Positions 1-9,647 of a stretch of 64,000 nt of DNA are shown piece after piece (position 1 is the stretch's first letter; each line of letters opens with the position of its first letter). The translations under genes and the position numbers were made by a program. The notes beneath the pieces were generated by a model. The model saw nothing but the letters and a program-made list of their open reading frames with translations. It made no database searches and was not told the origin of the DNA. The DNA is from Viridibacillus sp050279675 (GTDB lineage Bacteria > Bacillota > Bacilli > Bacillales_A > Planococcaceae). Location of the stretch: NCBI RefSeq assembly GCF_050279675.1, contig NZ_JBNNUK010000001.1, forward strand, positions 124,001 to 188,000, written 5' to 3'.

Positions 1-3
1 AAA

Positions 4-882
4 ATGGATATTCAACATCTTAAATATTTTGTAGAAGTAGCCAAACAAAAGAATTTTACGAAGGCAACTGAGAGCCTTCATGTATCTCAGCCTTCCATTA
101 GTAAAATGATAAAAAGCCTGGAAGTGGAGCTTCAAGTGACGTTGCTAGATCGTTCGGAGAGAAAAGTGGAGCTGACAGATGCGGGCAAGATTGTTTATGA
201 TCAAGCATTGAAAATTTTGCAGATGATGGAAGATATCCATTCTTCTGTAAACGAAGTCGTTCATGTAAAAAAGGGAACCATTAAAATGGGATTAATGCCG
301 ACTTTGGGTGTAATGTTATTTCCGAACGTGCTGGCTGATTTTAAAAAGGGTTATCCGCAAATTGAAATGCAAATGGTCGAATTTAGCGGGAAACAATTAG
401 AAAGAAAAGTAGTACAAGGGGAAGTGGATGTGGGTATTACCGTATCACCAGTTGACTCTGAAGTGTTTGGATCCATCCCCTTATTCAAAGAAGAACTAGT
501 TGTCATTGTTGACAGCGATCATTGGCTGTCGGAAAGAAAATCAGTACTTTTATCCGAATTAAAGGAGGAAGCCTTTATTCTTTTTACCGAAGAATATGTT
601 CTGCATGATGTGGTAATGAAGGCCTGTTTGCAATCGGGATTTGAACCTAATTTAGTCTACAAAAGTTCCTTATGGGATATCGTTGGAGAGATGGTAGTGG
701 CGCAATTTGGAATATCTGTTATTCCTAAGTCGGTAGCAAACCGATTTAAGGATCAGGTTTCTATTGTTTCGATTACTTCATCTCAGGTTGATTGGGAATT
801 GGCATTGATTTATAAAAAGAATAAGTATCTTTCCTATGCAGTTCGGGAGTTCATTACTTATCTTCAGGAAGGAAAAACCTGA
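4..882 (+). CDS. cidR: LysR-family transcriptional regulator, CidR/YwbI-like
   Basis: 292-aa LysR-type regulator of full family length. The N-terminal winged helix-turn-helix spans about residues 1-60 (MDIQHLKYFVEVAKQKNFTK, then SQPSISKMIKSLE) and the periplasmic-binding-like effector domain about 90-290. The start lies three bases from the window edge, so its ribosome binding site is not visible. It lies 108 bp upstream of, and co-directional with, a cidA/cidB-type pair. This matches the known arrangement in which a LysR protein activates holin/antiholin-like genes in response to overflow carbon metabolism; that role is inferred from context, as the effector cannot be read from sequence. Confidence 0.85.
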   Translation: MDIQHLKYFVEVAKQKNFTKATESLHVSQPSISKMIKSLEVELQVTLLDRSERKVELTDAGKIVYDQALKILQMMEDIHSSVNEVVHVKKGTIKMGLMPTLGVMLFPNVLADFKKGYPQIEMQMVEFSGKQLERKVVQGEVDVGITVSPVDSEVFGSIPLFKEELVVIVDSDHWLSERKSVLLSELKEEAFILFTEEYVLHDVVMKACLQSGFEPNLVYKSSLWDIVGEMVVAQFGISVIPKSVANRFKDQVSIVSITSSQVDWELALIYKKNKYLSYAVREFITYLQEGKT

Positions 883-990
883 CTATAACTTCATGGAATA
901 GTTTTGATGTCTTTTATATATTTTACGAATAGTGAATCTCCAAGTAGAATGATCTATATTACATAGTGTTCTATTTCGGAGGTGTTGCTC

Positions 991-1386
991 TTGAAAAAGG
1001 GCTTAACAATTTTATTGCAAATAGGGGTTATTATTGCATTTACCTGGATCGGTGACTATATTGTCTCTCTTCTTCATGTACCTATTCCAGGAAGTATAAT
1101 CGGGATGATTTTATTATTCTTCGGTCTTCATTTAGGCTTGATTAAATTAAATTGGGTGCAAGTGGGGGCTACGCTTATTATTTCCGAGATGATGTTATTT
1201 TTCATACCGGCAGTCGTTGGATTTATGGAATACTCATGGATATTTGGCATCAAAGGCATAAGTATTTTATTCATTGTTGTTAGTGGTACAGCACTTATGA
1301 TGATAGCAACAGGTGTCATCTCCGATAGGATTTTAGAAAGAAAAGATGGTGAAGCAAGGAAATGGTTACCAAGATCTTTTATGTAA
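991..1386 (+). CDS. cidA: CidA/LrgA-family holin-like membrane protein
   Basis: 131-aa protein with four predicted membrane segments and the LrgA/CidA signature (PIPGSIIGMILLFFGL near residues 31-46). I chose the TTG at 991 because GGAGGT at 978-983 sits seven bases upstream; the in-frame GTG at 982 overlaps that site. The family forms murein-hydrolase exporter-like or carboxylate-transport complexes with LrgB/CidB partners. The stop overlaps the start of the downstream lrgB-type gene by 25 bp, indicating translational coupling. The molecular function of the family is still debated, so transport versus holin activity cannot be decided here. Confidence 0.85.
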   Translation: MKKGLTILLQIGVIIAFTWIGDYIVSLLHVPIPGSIIGMILLFFGLHLGLIKLNWVQVGATLIISEMMLFFIPAVVGFMEYSWIFGIKGISILFIVVSGTALMMIATGVISDRILERKDGEARKWLPRSFM

Positions 1387-2054
1387 TTATTACTGTCCTT
1401 TTTTATTTTTTGGCGAAAAAGATTAATCGGAAAAAAACAGGATTGTTATTTTCACCAATCATTCTCACTCCTGTTATGCTCATTGTTCTCCTTTTGATAA
1501 TGGATATACCATACAAAGAATATGCAAATGGCACTTTTCCACTAACTAAATTGTTAGACGTTGTAACCGTTGCATTAGCCATTCCATTGTATCGAAACTG
1601 GTCGTTTCTGGCGAAAAATTGGCGCGTGATTGTATGTAGTCTTGCAGCCGGTTCCTTGATTGCTGTTGTTTTTGGCATTTTATGTACTTACCTGCTTGCA
1701 ATGGGAAAGGATTATATGCTCAGTATTATTCCTCGAATTGTCACCATTCCAATTGCTGTCAGTTTGTCTGAATCAATTGGAGGGACTCCTGCCATAACTG
1801 TTCTTTTTAGTATGTTGACATGCTTTGTAGGTGTCTTCATAGGACCATCTATAATGAAGCACTTTTCCATTAAGCATCCATTGTCTATCGGCATGATGTA
1901 CGGTTTGGGTGCACAGGCACTTGGAACTGCAAAAGCGTTTACAATCGGGGAAAAAGCGGGAACAACCTCCAGTGTATCCTACATTCTGACTGCCATCTTT
2001 ACAGTCATCTGGGCATTAATCCTAACACCTTTTATCCATACTTTGAACGTGTAG
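1362..2054 (+). CDS. cidB: CidB/LrgB-family membrane protein
   Basis: 230-aa polytopic membrane protein of the LrgB/CidB/YwbG family, usual length about 230. Family features include the C-terminal segment with IVTIPIAVSLSESIGGTPAI (about residues 125-144) and the MMYGLGAQALGTAKAF stretch (about 178-193). Its ATG lies inside cidA (25-bp overlap). With cidA it forms the presumed two-component antiholin-like or pyruvate/acetate-linked transport unit, under the upstream LysR protein. Two rho-independent terminators follow. Confidence 0.87.
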   Translation: MVTKIFYVIITVLFYFLAKKINRKKTGLLFSPIILTPVMLIVLLLIMDIPYKEYANGTFPLTKLLDVVTVALAIPLYRNWSFLAKNWRVIVCSLAAGSLIAVVFGILCTYLLAMGKDYMLSIIPRIVTIPIAVSLSESIGGTPAITVLFSMLTCFVGVFIGPSIMKHFSIKHPLSIGMMYGLGAQALGTAKAFTIGEKAGTTSSVSYILTAIFTVIWALILTPFIHTLNV

Positions 2055-2103
2055 GAAAATTGGTACCACCCCTTACATTAAAGAGCGCTTTAGTTGAACC
2101 AGC

Positions 2104-2142
2104 TAAAAAAAGTCGATTCCTTGAAGTGGAAATCGGCTTTTT
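2104..2142 (+). terminator. Rho-independent terminator after cidB
   Basis: AAAAAGTCGATT pairs (one G-U) with AAATCGGCTTTTT. It lies about 50 bp after the cidB stop. Confidence 0.7.
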
Positions 2143-2197
2143 AGATTACTTTAGTAAACTAACCTTCAAATAGTGAATCTTATAGCAATAGATCGAG

Positions 2198-2234
2198 AGC
2201 CTTTATTCCTTCTAACAGGAATAAAGGCTTTTTA
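2198..2234 (+). terminator. Second strong intrinsic terminator
   Basis: A perfect 12-bp stem (AGCCTTTATTCC / GGAATAAAGGCT) with an 8-nt loop is followed by TTTTT. It is a second terminator behind cidB and may be left from a lost gene, since no ORF separates it from the first. Confidence 0.8.
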
Positions 2235-2750
2235 TATTTGAGAAAGGAACTATGAAAGAAAAGTATTGTATCTCACAAAGCATGTAGTTAATGGCCACTA
2301 GTTACAACTAGAGGTGACATGAGGATCTATGTAACAGAAATCAAAAAGAGGAAGCGTTTAAGTCAATCAAATAGTTATTAAGAAACAATAGTTATGTCGA
2401 ATAATACAGGTCTATTTATAATGTAGAAAAACAGTGATGATGGGAGAAATCCCTCTAATAGTTGTATATTTTCTGTGATAAATTTCTGATGTTTTCCTTT
2501 TAAAGTATTCAATCTAAAACATTACTTAACAATGTGAATTTAAACAGAAAATAAATAAAAAAGAGATATTTTAATGCATTAAAAATATATTTTAGAATAT
2601 TCAAAATACTACAGTCTTCGCTATTTACTAGCTAAATTTCGAATGATACATTTTGGATACCTAGTAAAATAGTTTAATTTACTAGGTTTTATTCTAAGTA
2701 GAGAGGAGCGGGGGTTTATTATTTCACTAATTGAAAAAGGGGAGAAACGA
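2235..2750. other. Gene-free, AT-rich leader region of the first subtilase
   Basis: I see no credible ORF with a ribosome binding site on either strand. The stretch contains the palindrome CTAGTTACAACTAG at 2298-2311, whose 15-nt core reappears upstream of the second subtilase at 38482-38496. The remainder is AT-rich and probably holds the promoter and long 5' leader of the protease gene. Confidence 0.5.
2299..2313 (+). promoter_or_regulatory. Candidate operator shared by both subtilase genes
   Basis: TAGTTACAACTAGAG occurs here and again identically at 38482-38496, each upstream of a large secreted subtilisin-family gene. Here it is part of the palindrome CTAGTT-AC-AACTAG. A regulator site is inferred only from the coincidence and symmetry. 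Confidence 0.35.
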
Positions 2751-5700
2751 GTGAAGAAAATTCAAAAACTGAGAAAGAGTGCGATTATTGGTTTAGTTTC
2801 TTTATTAACTGTTTCAAATGCTGCGTTTAGCACATCTTTTGCAAAAGCTGAAACAAGTGATCTCGACAAACTTGTGAAGATTGAAAAATCGAACAAAAAA
2901 ATTGAAGAAGTCACGAATGAGTATAAGGATAGTGACACTGTTAGGGTAATAGTTGAGTTGGAAGGAGCCCCAGCCATCTCTTACTCTACTAAAAAAGGTA
3001 TAAGATATAAAGATTTAGCAAAAGAAAAGAAAACAGAATTACAAAACACTGTGAAAGAAGAACAATCAGAATTCATGACAGTTGTGGAAACAAAAAAGAT
3101 TGATTTTGATGTGGAAAATACCTTCACTACTGTTGTCAATGGAGTCAGTGGAGAAATAGAATTTGGTCAAATAGAGGATCTTGAAAAATTGCCGAATGTT
3201 GAATCGGTGAGCATTGTAAATGAGTATGAAAGACCAACTGTAAAACCTACAATGCTATCAAGTAAAGACATGGTGGAAGCCATTCAAACTTGGAATGCTG
3301 GCTATGATGGGAAAGGCATGGTTGTAGGAATCATTGATACAGGAATTGATAATACCCATAAAGATATGGTTTTACAAGAAGATGCCAAACATAAATTGAC
3401 ATCAGGAAAAGTAGCTGACTTTGTAAAAAATAATAATCTCCCTGGGGAATATTACTCTTTGAAGGTTCCTTATGGATACAATTACGCTGATAAAAACAAA
3501 GAAATTCGTGATCTTGGCCCTGATGCTACAATGCATGGAATGCACGTAGCGGGCACAGTAGGAGCAAATGGTGACGAAACAGGTAACGGATTAAAAGGTG
3601 TAGCTCCACAGGCTCAATTACTGGCACTTAAAGTGTTTGGTAATGACCAAGCAATGCCAAACACTTTTGGAGATATTTATATTAAAGCCATTGATGACGG
3701 AATCATTCTTGGTGCAGATGTATTGAATATGAGTTTAGGCTCAACTGCAGGCTTTGTTGATTCAAATAGTTTAGAGCAAAAAGCCGTAGAAAGAGCTGTT
3801 GAAAATGGAGTGTTAATGTCTATTTCGGCTGGTAACTCTAGTCAGTTTAGCTATAATTACGGGAAAAATCCGTTAGCTTCAAATCCTGATATTGGTTTAG
3901 TCGGTGCTCCTGGGCTTACCGCCAATTCAATATCAGTAGCTTCCATTGAGAATGATAAAATCACATTAGATCAAATGACATTGAAAATAGGGAAAGAAAC
4001 GTTGCCAATCGCTTATAAAACGCAGGCGTCCCCAATACCTCTAGAAGTATTTGGGAAATCGCCTGAAAAAGATGTTGTCTATGTTGGCGATGGAAGTGAA
4101 GCACAATATAAAGGTAAAGAAGTAAAAGGTAAAGTAGTATTCGCAGTCAGAACAGCAGCGAATCCAAACTATGGAGAAATTCAAGCTCAAGCTGAAAAAG
4201 CAGGTGCAGTAGGTGTCATTATTAGAGGAACTGCAGCACATGGCGATTACGTGAATATGGCACTAAATAGCCCTACAATTCCCCTTGTTTCTTTAAGTGT
4301 AGCAGATGGTACCACTTTAGAAACAAAAATCAAAGCAGCAGGCGGTACAGGAAAAGTAAACTTTGATGGGAAAATGACTACGGTTGTTAATGGTTCTAAG
4401 GGGCAAATGGCAGCTACTAGTTCTTGGGGTGTCACTCCGAGTCTTGAAATGAAACCAGAGATTACTGCTCCAGGCGGACAAATCTATTCTACTTTTAATG
4501 ATGATAAGTATGGTGTCATGAGTGGGACATCAATGGCAGCCCCTCATGTATCAGGTGGTGCAGCACTGGTATTGGAAAAAGTTCAAGAATTATTCCCAGG
4601 TTTAAAAGGTATAGAAAAAGTGAAACGCGCGAAAACTTTATTGATGAATACTGCGAAAATTGTAACGGATGCATCAAATGACAACATTGCTTACTCACCG
4701 CGTTTACAAGGTGCAGGATTAATGCAGTTGAATGCTGCTGTTACAACGCCAGTATTTGTAGAAGCAAAGGGTACAAATGAAGGTAAAGTTGAGTTGAAGG
4801 AAATTGGCACTGACAAGTTCAAAATGACTGTTACAGCTACCAACTTCAGCAAAGAAGATGCAACTTATAATATAGGCGCATCTGTTTTAACTGATGCAAC
4901 GAAAGGTTCAGGAACTTCAGCAACTAATGCTCTGAAGGAACAAGTTATTAAAGGTGCAGTAGTAAAAATTGACACGCCAAAGATTACTTTATTTGCAGGG
5001 GATTCTAAAGATATTACTGTTGAAATAGACCTTTCAAATGCAAAAACAGAATTAGAAAGCATCCAAAAGAATGGCTACTTTGTTGAAGGGTTTATCACGC
5101 TTACAAATGAATCTCAAGATGTCGTCTTTCCAGATTTATCAATTCCATACCTAGGGTTTAAAGGTAATTGGAATAAGCCACCAGTTTTAGATCAAATGAT
5201 TTATGACACAGGCTCTTATTATGGCGTTTCAGGAACGGTAGATGATCAAGGGAGTTATCTTGGATACAATCCATTTACTAAAAAATACAGCAAAGATTTG
5301 ATTGCTATTTCTCCAAATGGAGATGGAGAAAATGAAGCAGTAGCACCTGTGCTTTCATTCTTGCGAAACAGTAAAACAGTGGAATATGCGATTACCGATA
5401 CAAGCGGCAATGTATTGCGTAAGCTACGTACGGATAAAGAGCAACGCAAAAATTATCATAATGGAAAAAGTAACAATTCTATTTATTCGTATAAACCATC
5501 TTATACACAATGGGATGGGAAACTGAATAATAAAATAGCAGCAGATGGAACCTATTATTATCAAGTAAAAACAAAAGTTGATTTTGCAGGTAAAGAACAA
5601 CAAGTAACTAAAATCCCTGTTATTGTTGATAACACAGCACCAGTTGTATCAAACATCGCCTTCAGTAAAAATACGGGCATCCTTTCATTCAATGCTACTG

Positions 5701-7310
5701 ATAATAAAGGAAGTGGATTACAATATCTTGAGATTTATTTAGACAATAAACTCTTAGGTTCAGTAAATCCTGGTACAGGTAATGCGTTTAAATTAGACTT
5801 ACAGAAATTTGATGTTAAAGATAACATTAAGGTTGTTGCATATGATTATGCATTTAATAATAGTGGACAAGAGACGTCAAGCCCTGGAGACAATACAATT
5901 CCTTATATCGTATCTGACACACCGGAAGCCCTGGGCGTTTATGATACACGCGAAGTACCTTTTACTGGCTATGTAACAGATGCATCACAAGTAGAGTATT
6001 TGAAAATCAAGGGTGATAAATTAAACCCTACTGAACAAGATGTAGTTTTAAAATACAATGAAGTCACAAAAAAACATGAATTTGCAACACATATTACATT
6101 CACAGAAGATGGTGTGCATGACATTTTCATTGCAGGTGCCGATAAAGTTGGTAATAAAATTGAATTTAGAAGACAAGTAATTATTGATACGCAGGCACCT
6201 AGTCTTTCTATAAGTAATCTACCAGCTAATAATTTCGTACCTACGGGTGGTAAAGGTTCTACTGAAGAGCCAGAAAGTAAAGACCCTAATGATGGCAAAG
6301 AACCGAATGAAGGAACTGAAAGTAAAGATCCTATTACCGCTTCAGAAGGTGAAATGACTAATGAGGGAAATGAAAATAAGGATCCTAATGATACGAATGA
6401 AAGTGAAAAACCTACTGAAACAACAAAAGATGGAGATCCTATTGTTACAGTAACGGTTGCAGATAACTTTGATGAGTTACGCTTATTAGTAAATGGCAGT
6501 GAAGAATATACACATGAATTCGATGAGCCATATGAAATGAGATCATTAACTCACAAGCAAGAAGTTCAGTTAGTGTTAGATGAAGGTAGAAACGATATTG
6601 TCTTCGAAGTATCAGATCTTGCGGGTCATGTGACTAAGAAAACGATAGCTATTTATAAAGGGGCAGCCCTAAATGCACCATTTGTAAAATCAGTAGAGAT
6701 TGCAAATGGCGGTGGGGATGTTACAGTTGAAAATCCAGCTAATATTGTTGCAGAAGCTACGGAATCAATTACGTGGGAAGCAAAAGTAATTGATCCAAAA
6801 GGAAATGTAATAGATTTAGATACTGCTGAAGGCGAAAAATATGAAGCTATATTTACACCGGATATTTTGGCTGAGAGTGGTAGTTACAAATTATTAATAG
6901 GTGCTGCTGGTAGTGCTGAAAGTGAAAAGCTAGAAACTAATTTCACCGTTTCAAATTATTTTGTAAGTGTTGAATCCGTTTCAACACGTGATTCAGACGG
7001 TAAAAAGGCCACATCCTTCACAACAGATAGCAGTGTAAGCATCAAAACAAACATTAAAAACCAAGGGAAAAACATGTTGAATCCAACAGTAGCCTTCCAA
7101 GTCAAAGATGAAGATGGTGCAGTTGTTTACTTTAAAGAAGTTAAATCGAAAGAGATTAATAGCAAATCAAGAAATAATTTTGGAATAGATATCCCGTTAG
7201 AATCATTTGATAAAGGTAAATACACAGTCGAAGTGTTTGTATGGGATAACGATGAAAATCCAGTTCCACTAGCAGATTCAAGCAACCTCGAATCATTTAC
7301 AGTTAACTAA
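2751..7310 (+). CDS. Large secreted subtilisin-like serine protease (S8), Vpr/C5a-peptidase type with PA and Ig-like domains
   Basis: 1519-aa exported protease. The GTG start follows an AAAGGGGA ribosome binding site at 2736-2743. Signal peptide is about residues 1-33 and an I9-type propeptide about 60-165. The S8 domain has Asp196 (IIDTGID), His262 (HGMHVAGT), oxyanion Asn362 (SAGNSS) and Ser594 (GTSMAAPH). A protease-associated domain (about 441-530) is inserted between Asn and Ser. Fn3/Ig-like domains follow, then a FlgD-type segment from about 852 (SPNGDGENE), an acidic Glu/Asn/Asp/Pro linker (about 1170-1230) and C-terminal Ig-like repeats. HGM instead of HGT at the His motif is typical of Vpr/C5a-type enzymes. 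No sortase or SLH anchor is evident. Probable role: extracellular protein degradation. Confidence 0.93.
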   Translation: MKKIQKLRKSAIIGLVSLLTVSNAAFSTSFAKAETSDLDKLVKIEKSNKKIEEVTNEYKDSDTVRVIVELEGAPAISYSTKKGIRYKDLAKEKKTELQNTVKEEQSEFMTVVETKKIDFDVENTFTTVVNGVSGEIEFGQIEDLEKLPNVESVSIVNEYERPTVKPTMLSSKDMVEAIQTWNAGYDGKGMVVGIIDTGIDNTHKDMVLQEDAKHKLTSGKVADFVKNNNLPGEYYSLKVPYGYNYADKNKEIRDLGPDATMHGMHVAGTVGANGDETGNGLKGVAPQAQLLALKVFGNDQAMPNTFGDIYIKAIDDGIILGADVLNMSLGSTAGFVDSNSLEQKAVERAVENGVLMSISAGNSSQFSYNYGKNPLASNPDIGLVGAPGLTANSISVASIENDKITLDQMTLKIGKETLPIAYKTQASPIPLEVFGKSPEKDVVYVGDGSEAQYKGKEVKGKVVFAVRTAANPNYGEIQAQAEKAGAVGVIIRGTAAHGDYVNMALNSPTIPLVSLSVADGTTLETKIKAAGGTGKVNFDGKMTTVVNGSKGQMAATSSWGVTPSLEMKPEITAPGGQIYSTFNDDKYGVMSGTSMAAPHVSGGAALVLEKVQELFPGLKGIEKVKRAKTLLMNTAKIVTDASNDNIAYSPRLQGAGLMQLNAAVTTPVFVEAKGTNEGKVELKEIGTDKFKMTVTATNFSKEDATYNIGASVLTDATKGSGTSATNALKEQVIKGAVVKIDTPKITLFAGDSKDITVEIDLSNAKTELESIQKNGYFVEGFITLTNESQDVVFPDLSIPYLGFKGNWNKPPVLDQMIYDTGSYYGVSGTVDDQGSYLGYNPFTKKYSKDLIAISPNGDGENEAVAPVLSFLRNSKTVEYAITDTSGNVLRKLRTDKEQRKNYHNGKSNNSIYSYKPSYTQWDGKLNNKIAADGTYYYQVKTKVDFAGKEQQVTKIPVIVDNTAPVVSNIAFSKNTGILSFNATDNKGSGLQYLEIYLDNKLLGSVNPGTGNAFKLDLQKFDVKDNIKVVAYDYAFNNSGQETSSPGDNTIPYIVSDTPEALGVYDTREVPFTGYVTDASQVEYLKIKGDKLNPTEQDVVLKYNEVTKKHEFATHITFTEDGVHDIFIAGADKVGNKIEFRRQVIIDTQAPSLSISNLPANNFVPTGGKGSTEEPESKDPNDGKEPNEGTESKDPITASEGEMTNEGNENKDPNDTNESEKPTETTKDGDPIVTVTVADNFDELRLLVNGSEEYTHEFDEPYEMRSLTHKQEVQLVLDEGRNDIVFEVSDLAGHVTKKTIAIYKGAALNAPFVKSVEIANGGGDVTVENPANIVAEATESITWEAKVIDPKGNVIDLDTAEGEKYEAIFTPDILAESGSYKLLIGAAGSAESEKLETNFTVSNYFVSVESVSTRDSDGKKATSFTTDSSVSIKTNIKNQGKNMLNPTVAFQVKDEDGAVVYFKEVKSKEINSKSRNNFGIDIPLESFDKGKYTVEVFVWDNDENPVPLADSSNLESFTVN

Positions 7311-7321
7311 TAAAAAGAATA

Positions 7322-7350
7322 GGGAGGCAGAAATTGCCTCCCATCTTCTT
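7322..7350 (+). terminator. Hairpin after the subtilase gene
   Basis: GGGAGGCA/TGCCTCCC perfect inverted repeat followed by a weakly T-rich tail, 12 bp after the protease stop. Confidence 0.6.
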
Positions 7351-7375
7351 ATCTACGAATATGGGAGTGAATGTT

Positions 7376-8929
7376 TTGAAAAAAAGCCTAATCACAAGCT
7401 TAATTGCTACTTTCTTATTTTTAAATGTAGTTTTTCCCGCCTTAGCAGCTAGTAGTGTAACAATTACAGTAAATACTGACACCTCACAATATACTTCCGG
7501 AGATAAGATAAATGTATCGGGAGTGGTATTAAAGGACGGGAAAGCAGGAACGGGAACGGCTCCCCTTATGCGAGTAAAGAAAGGGGATACAGTCGTTGAA
7601 ACTTACCAATGGAAAGATTCTGAAATGGATGGAAACGGCAACATATATAAAACTATATCTCCTAAGAAATACGAGAGTGGATCTTATACGATTCAAATTA
7701 CTGCAAAGAATGCAACGCCTGCAATTGCTACTTTTGAATTAACAAATACAAATCCAGTTTCAAAAAAGAGCATAAGTGTGCAAAGTGATAAATCTAAATA
7801 TGAAATTGGTGATAAGGTCCAACTAACTGGAAAAGTGACGCTTGATAATAAGCCTGTCAGCAATGAAACTGTTGATATTTTTATTGAAAGAGAAGGCGTA
7901 AAAGTAAATACAGAGAGTGCGGTCAAAACAACTAAAGGTGGGACATATAGCTTTAGTTTTGACTCTTCAAAATCTAAAGTAGGTATGTACACAGCTTCAG
8001 TTAGCCTGGCAGATAAAAGTATTACTGCAAAAACAAATGCTTTTGAACTGGTTGCTAAAAAAACTACACCAGATCCAACACCAAAGCCAGATCCAGATCC
8101 AACAACACCTGTAGTACCAACACCAAAACCAGATCCAGTTCCGACGATTCCATTGGATCCAACACCAGTTCCTGACCCAACAGTGACTCCACATGCCCCA
8201 GAAGTCAATGTAGTAACATCTGAAAGTATGGAAATTAAGGGTACAGCAGATGCAGGTGCACTGGTAAAAGTAACGGATAAAAATAATTTCTATGGACAAG
8301 CCGTTACTAAAGCCGATGGTACTTTTTCTATTCCATTGAATGTAAAGATTAAAGCAGGAACAATTCTTTATGTAACGGCAAATGCTTCTGATAAAGTGAG
8401 CTCTGAAACAACGATTATAGTCGAGGATAAAACACCTCCAACGAAACCAATTGTCAAGACAGTCACTGACAAAGACCGTAAAGTAAATGGAACAACAGAA
8501 GCTGAAGTAAAAGTAACTATCAAAGTCGGAGGGAAATATATCGGTACAGGTTATTCAGATAAAAACGGTGTATTTTCTATTACTATCAATTCTCAAAAAG
8601 CAGGTACTATCCTAACATTTACTGCAACAGATGATGTAGGAAATACAAGTGCTTCTCAGAAAATGATAGTAATAGACAAGACTGCACCAAAAACACCTTC
8701 AGTAAATTCAGTGAGAACAACATCTACCAAGGTAACTGGGAAAGCTGAAGTTGGTTCAAAAGTCTATGTGAAAGCGGGCAATAAGATGATTGGATCAGCT
8801 ACAGTATCTAAGAAAGGTACTTTCTCAGTCGCTATTAAAAAACAGAAAGTGAATACGAAGTTGTCAATTTATTCGAAAGACAAGTCAGGTAATGTAGGCA
8901 AAGCAAAAGTGATTACTGTTAAGAAATAA
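7376..8929 (+). CDS. Secreted multi-Ig-domain protein with proline-rich linker
   Basis: 517-aa exported protein of unknown function. TTG at 7376 is preferred because GGGAGTG at 7363-7369 precedes it and the next codons give a classic signal peptide (MKKSLITSLIATF, cleavage after ALA). The upstream in-frame TTG at 7334 lies inside the terminator hairpin. Two N-terminal macroglobulin/Ig-like domains share the pattern Y-x-x-G-D-K-(I/V). A Pro/Asp/Thr linker follows (nt 8070-8200), then three tandem bacterial Ig domains (Big_6 type, each with KVTG/KGTA-like strands and a G-T/V-F-S-(I/V) motif). No enzymatic motif is seen. It could be an adhesin-like or protease-associated surface protein; it directly follows the subtilase gene. 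Confidence 0.8.
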   Translation: MKKSLITSLIATFLFLNVVFPALAASSVTITVNTDTSQYTSGDKINVSGVVLKDGKAGTGTAPLMRVKKGDTVVETYQWKDSEMDGNGNIYKTISPKKYESGSYTIQITAKNATPAIATFELTNTNPVSKKSISVQSDKSKYEIGDKVQLTGKVTLDNKPVSNETVDIFIEREGVKVNTESAVKTTKGGTYSFSFDSSKSKVGMYTASVSLADKSITAKTNAFELVAKKTTPDPTPKPDPDPTTPVVPTPKPDPVPTIPLDPTPVPDPTVTPHAPEVNVVTSESMEIKGTADAGALVKVTDKNNFYGQAVTKADGTFSIPLNVKIKAGTILYVTANASDKVSSETTIIVEDKTPPTKPIVKTVTDKDRKVNGTTEAEVKVTIKVGGKYIGTGYSDKNGVFSITINSQKAGTILTFTATDDVGNTSASQKMIVIDKTAPKTPSVNSVRTTSTKVTGKAEVGSKVYVKAGNKMIGSATVSKKGTFSVAIKKQKVNTKLSIYSKDKSGNVGKAKVITVKK

Positions 8930-9109
8930 GAAGAATGAAATATAGTGATTTGAAATGAAGAGGGATATCATGTGAAGTAAATTCTTAAAATGATGAGTTC
9001 AGGGGTATATATCGAATATTTGTTAAGTAAAGATTTGCTAAGATAAATCCTTCAATTTCAATAATCAAAAATAATTGAGTTTTTGTTTTGTGTTCAGTTC
9101 CTTTTATAT

Positions 9110-9166
9110 ACGTAGCTATAAAGACAAAGGGTGAAGTTACCTAGTCTTTTATAGCTACGTTTTTTA
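9110..9166 (+). terminator. Long-stem terminator-like hairpin
   Basis: ACGTAGCTATAAAGAC pairs with GTCTTTTATAGCTACGT (one bulged base), followed by TTTTTT. It lies 180 bp beyond the Ig-protein stop. Confidence 0.65.
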
Positions 9167-9211
9167 TTGAACGATTTAAATACCTTTATTCTTTCTCTAC
9201 TATTAAATGTT

Positions 9212-9470
9212 GACCCGCAGATAACGGGGGGCATACTGGCAGGAGATATTATCAAGGCAGTCAATGGCAAGAATTTGGTGGGAGAAGCTGTTCAAATAAC
9301 GAATGGGCTTATTACGGGAAAAGAAAATACCAAAGTAACATTGACCATATATCGCTCAAAAACAAACAGTACATTTACGAAAACGTTTATCCGTAAAGTC
9401 ATCAACATACCCAATGTTGAAACAGAAAACTAGCAGGCAACATTGGATACATACGTCTTAATAGTTTAAC
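9212..9470 (+). pseudogene. Decayed partial copy of the S41 peptidase PDZ region
   Basis: About 255 bp nearly identical to 10838-11090 of the downstream S41 peptidase gene, covering the PDZ domain (GGILAGDIIKAVNGKN, then TLTIYRSKTNSTFTKT). Relative to the intact gene it has one extra G in the GGGGGG run near 9227 and one missing A near 9428, so the frame is broken twice. Both ends of the gene are missing. It looks like a partial duplication left behind by recombination. Confidence 0.85.
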
Positions 9471-9553
9471 GTTAATCTGGTTAAGCGATACTTAGTAATC
9501 AATCTCACACTTTTAGTAGAAATTGCAAAAAACTTACGTAATATAGTAAATCT

Positions 9554-9592
9554 AAAGAGCCAGCGATTTATGTGAAAATCGCTGGCTCTTTA
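9554..9592. terminator. Bidirectional intrinsic terminator
   Basis: A perfect stem AAAGAGCCAGCGATTT / AAAATCGCTGGCTCTTT. It can serve the minus-strand gene that ends at 9648. Confidence 0.7.
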
Positions 9593-9647
9593 AGTATTCT
9601 TTCATTTTTTTTAAACTCACATTATATTCAATTATTTTTAATGGATA

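Noticed and set aside
7693..8208. Minus-strand 171-codon Gly/Val-rich ORF
   Set aside because: Antisense shadow of the proline-rich linker and Ig domains of the exported protein.
9167..9433. 88-codon PDZ ORF as a real gene
   Set aside because: It begins inside a terminator tail and is a double-frameshifted partial copy of the S41 peptidase.
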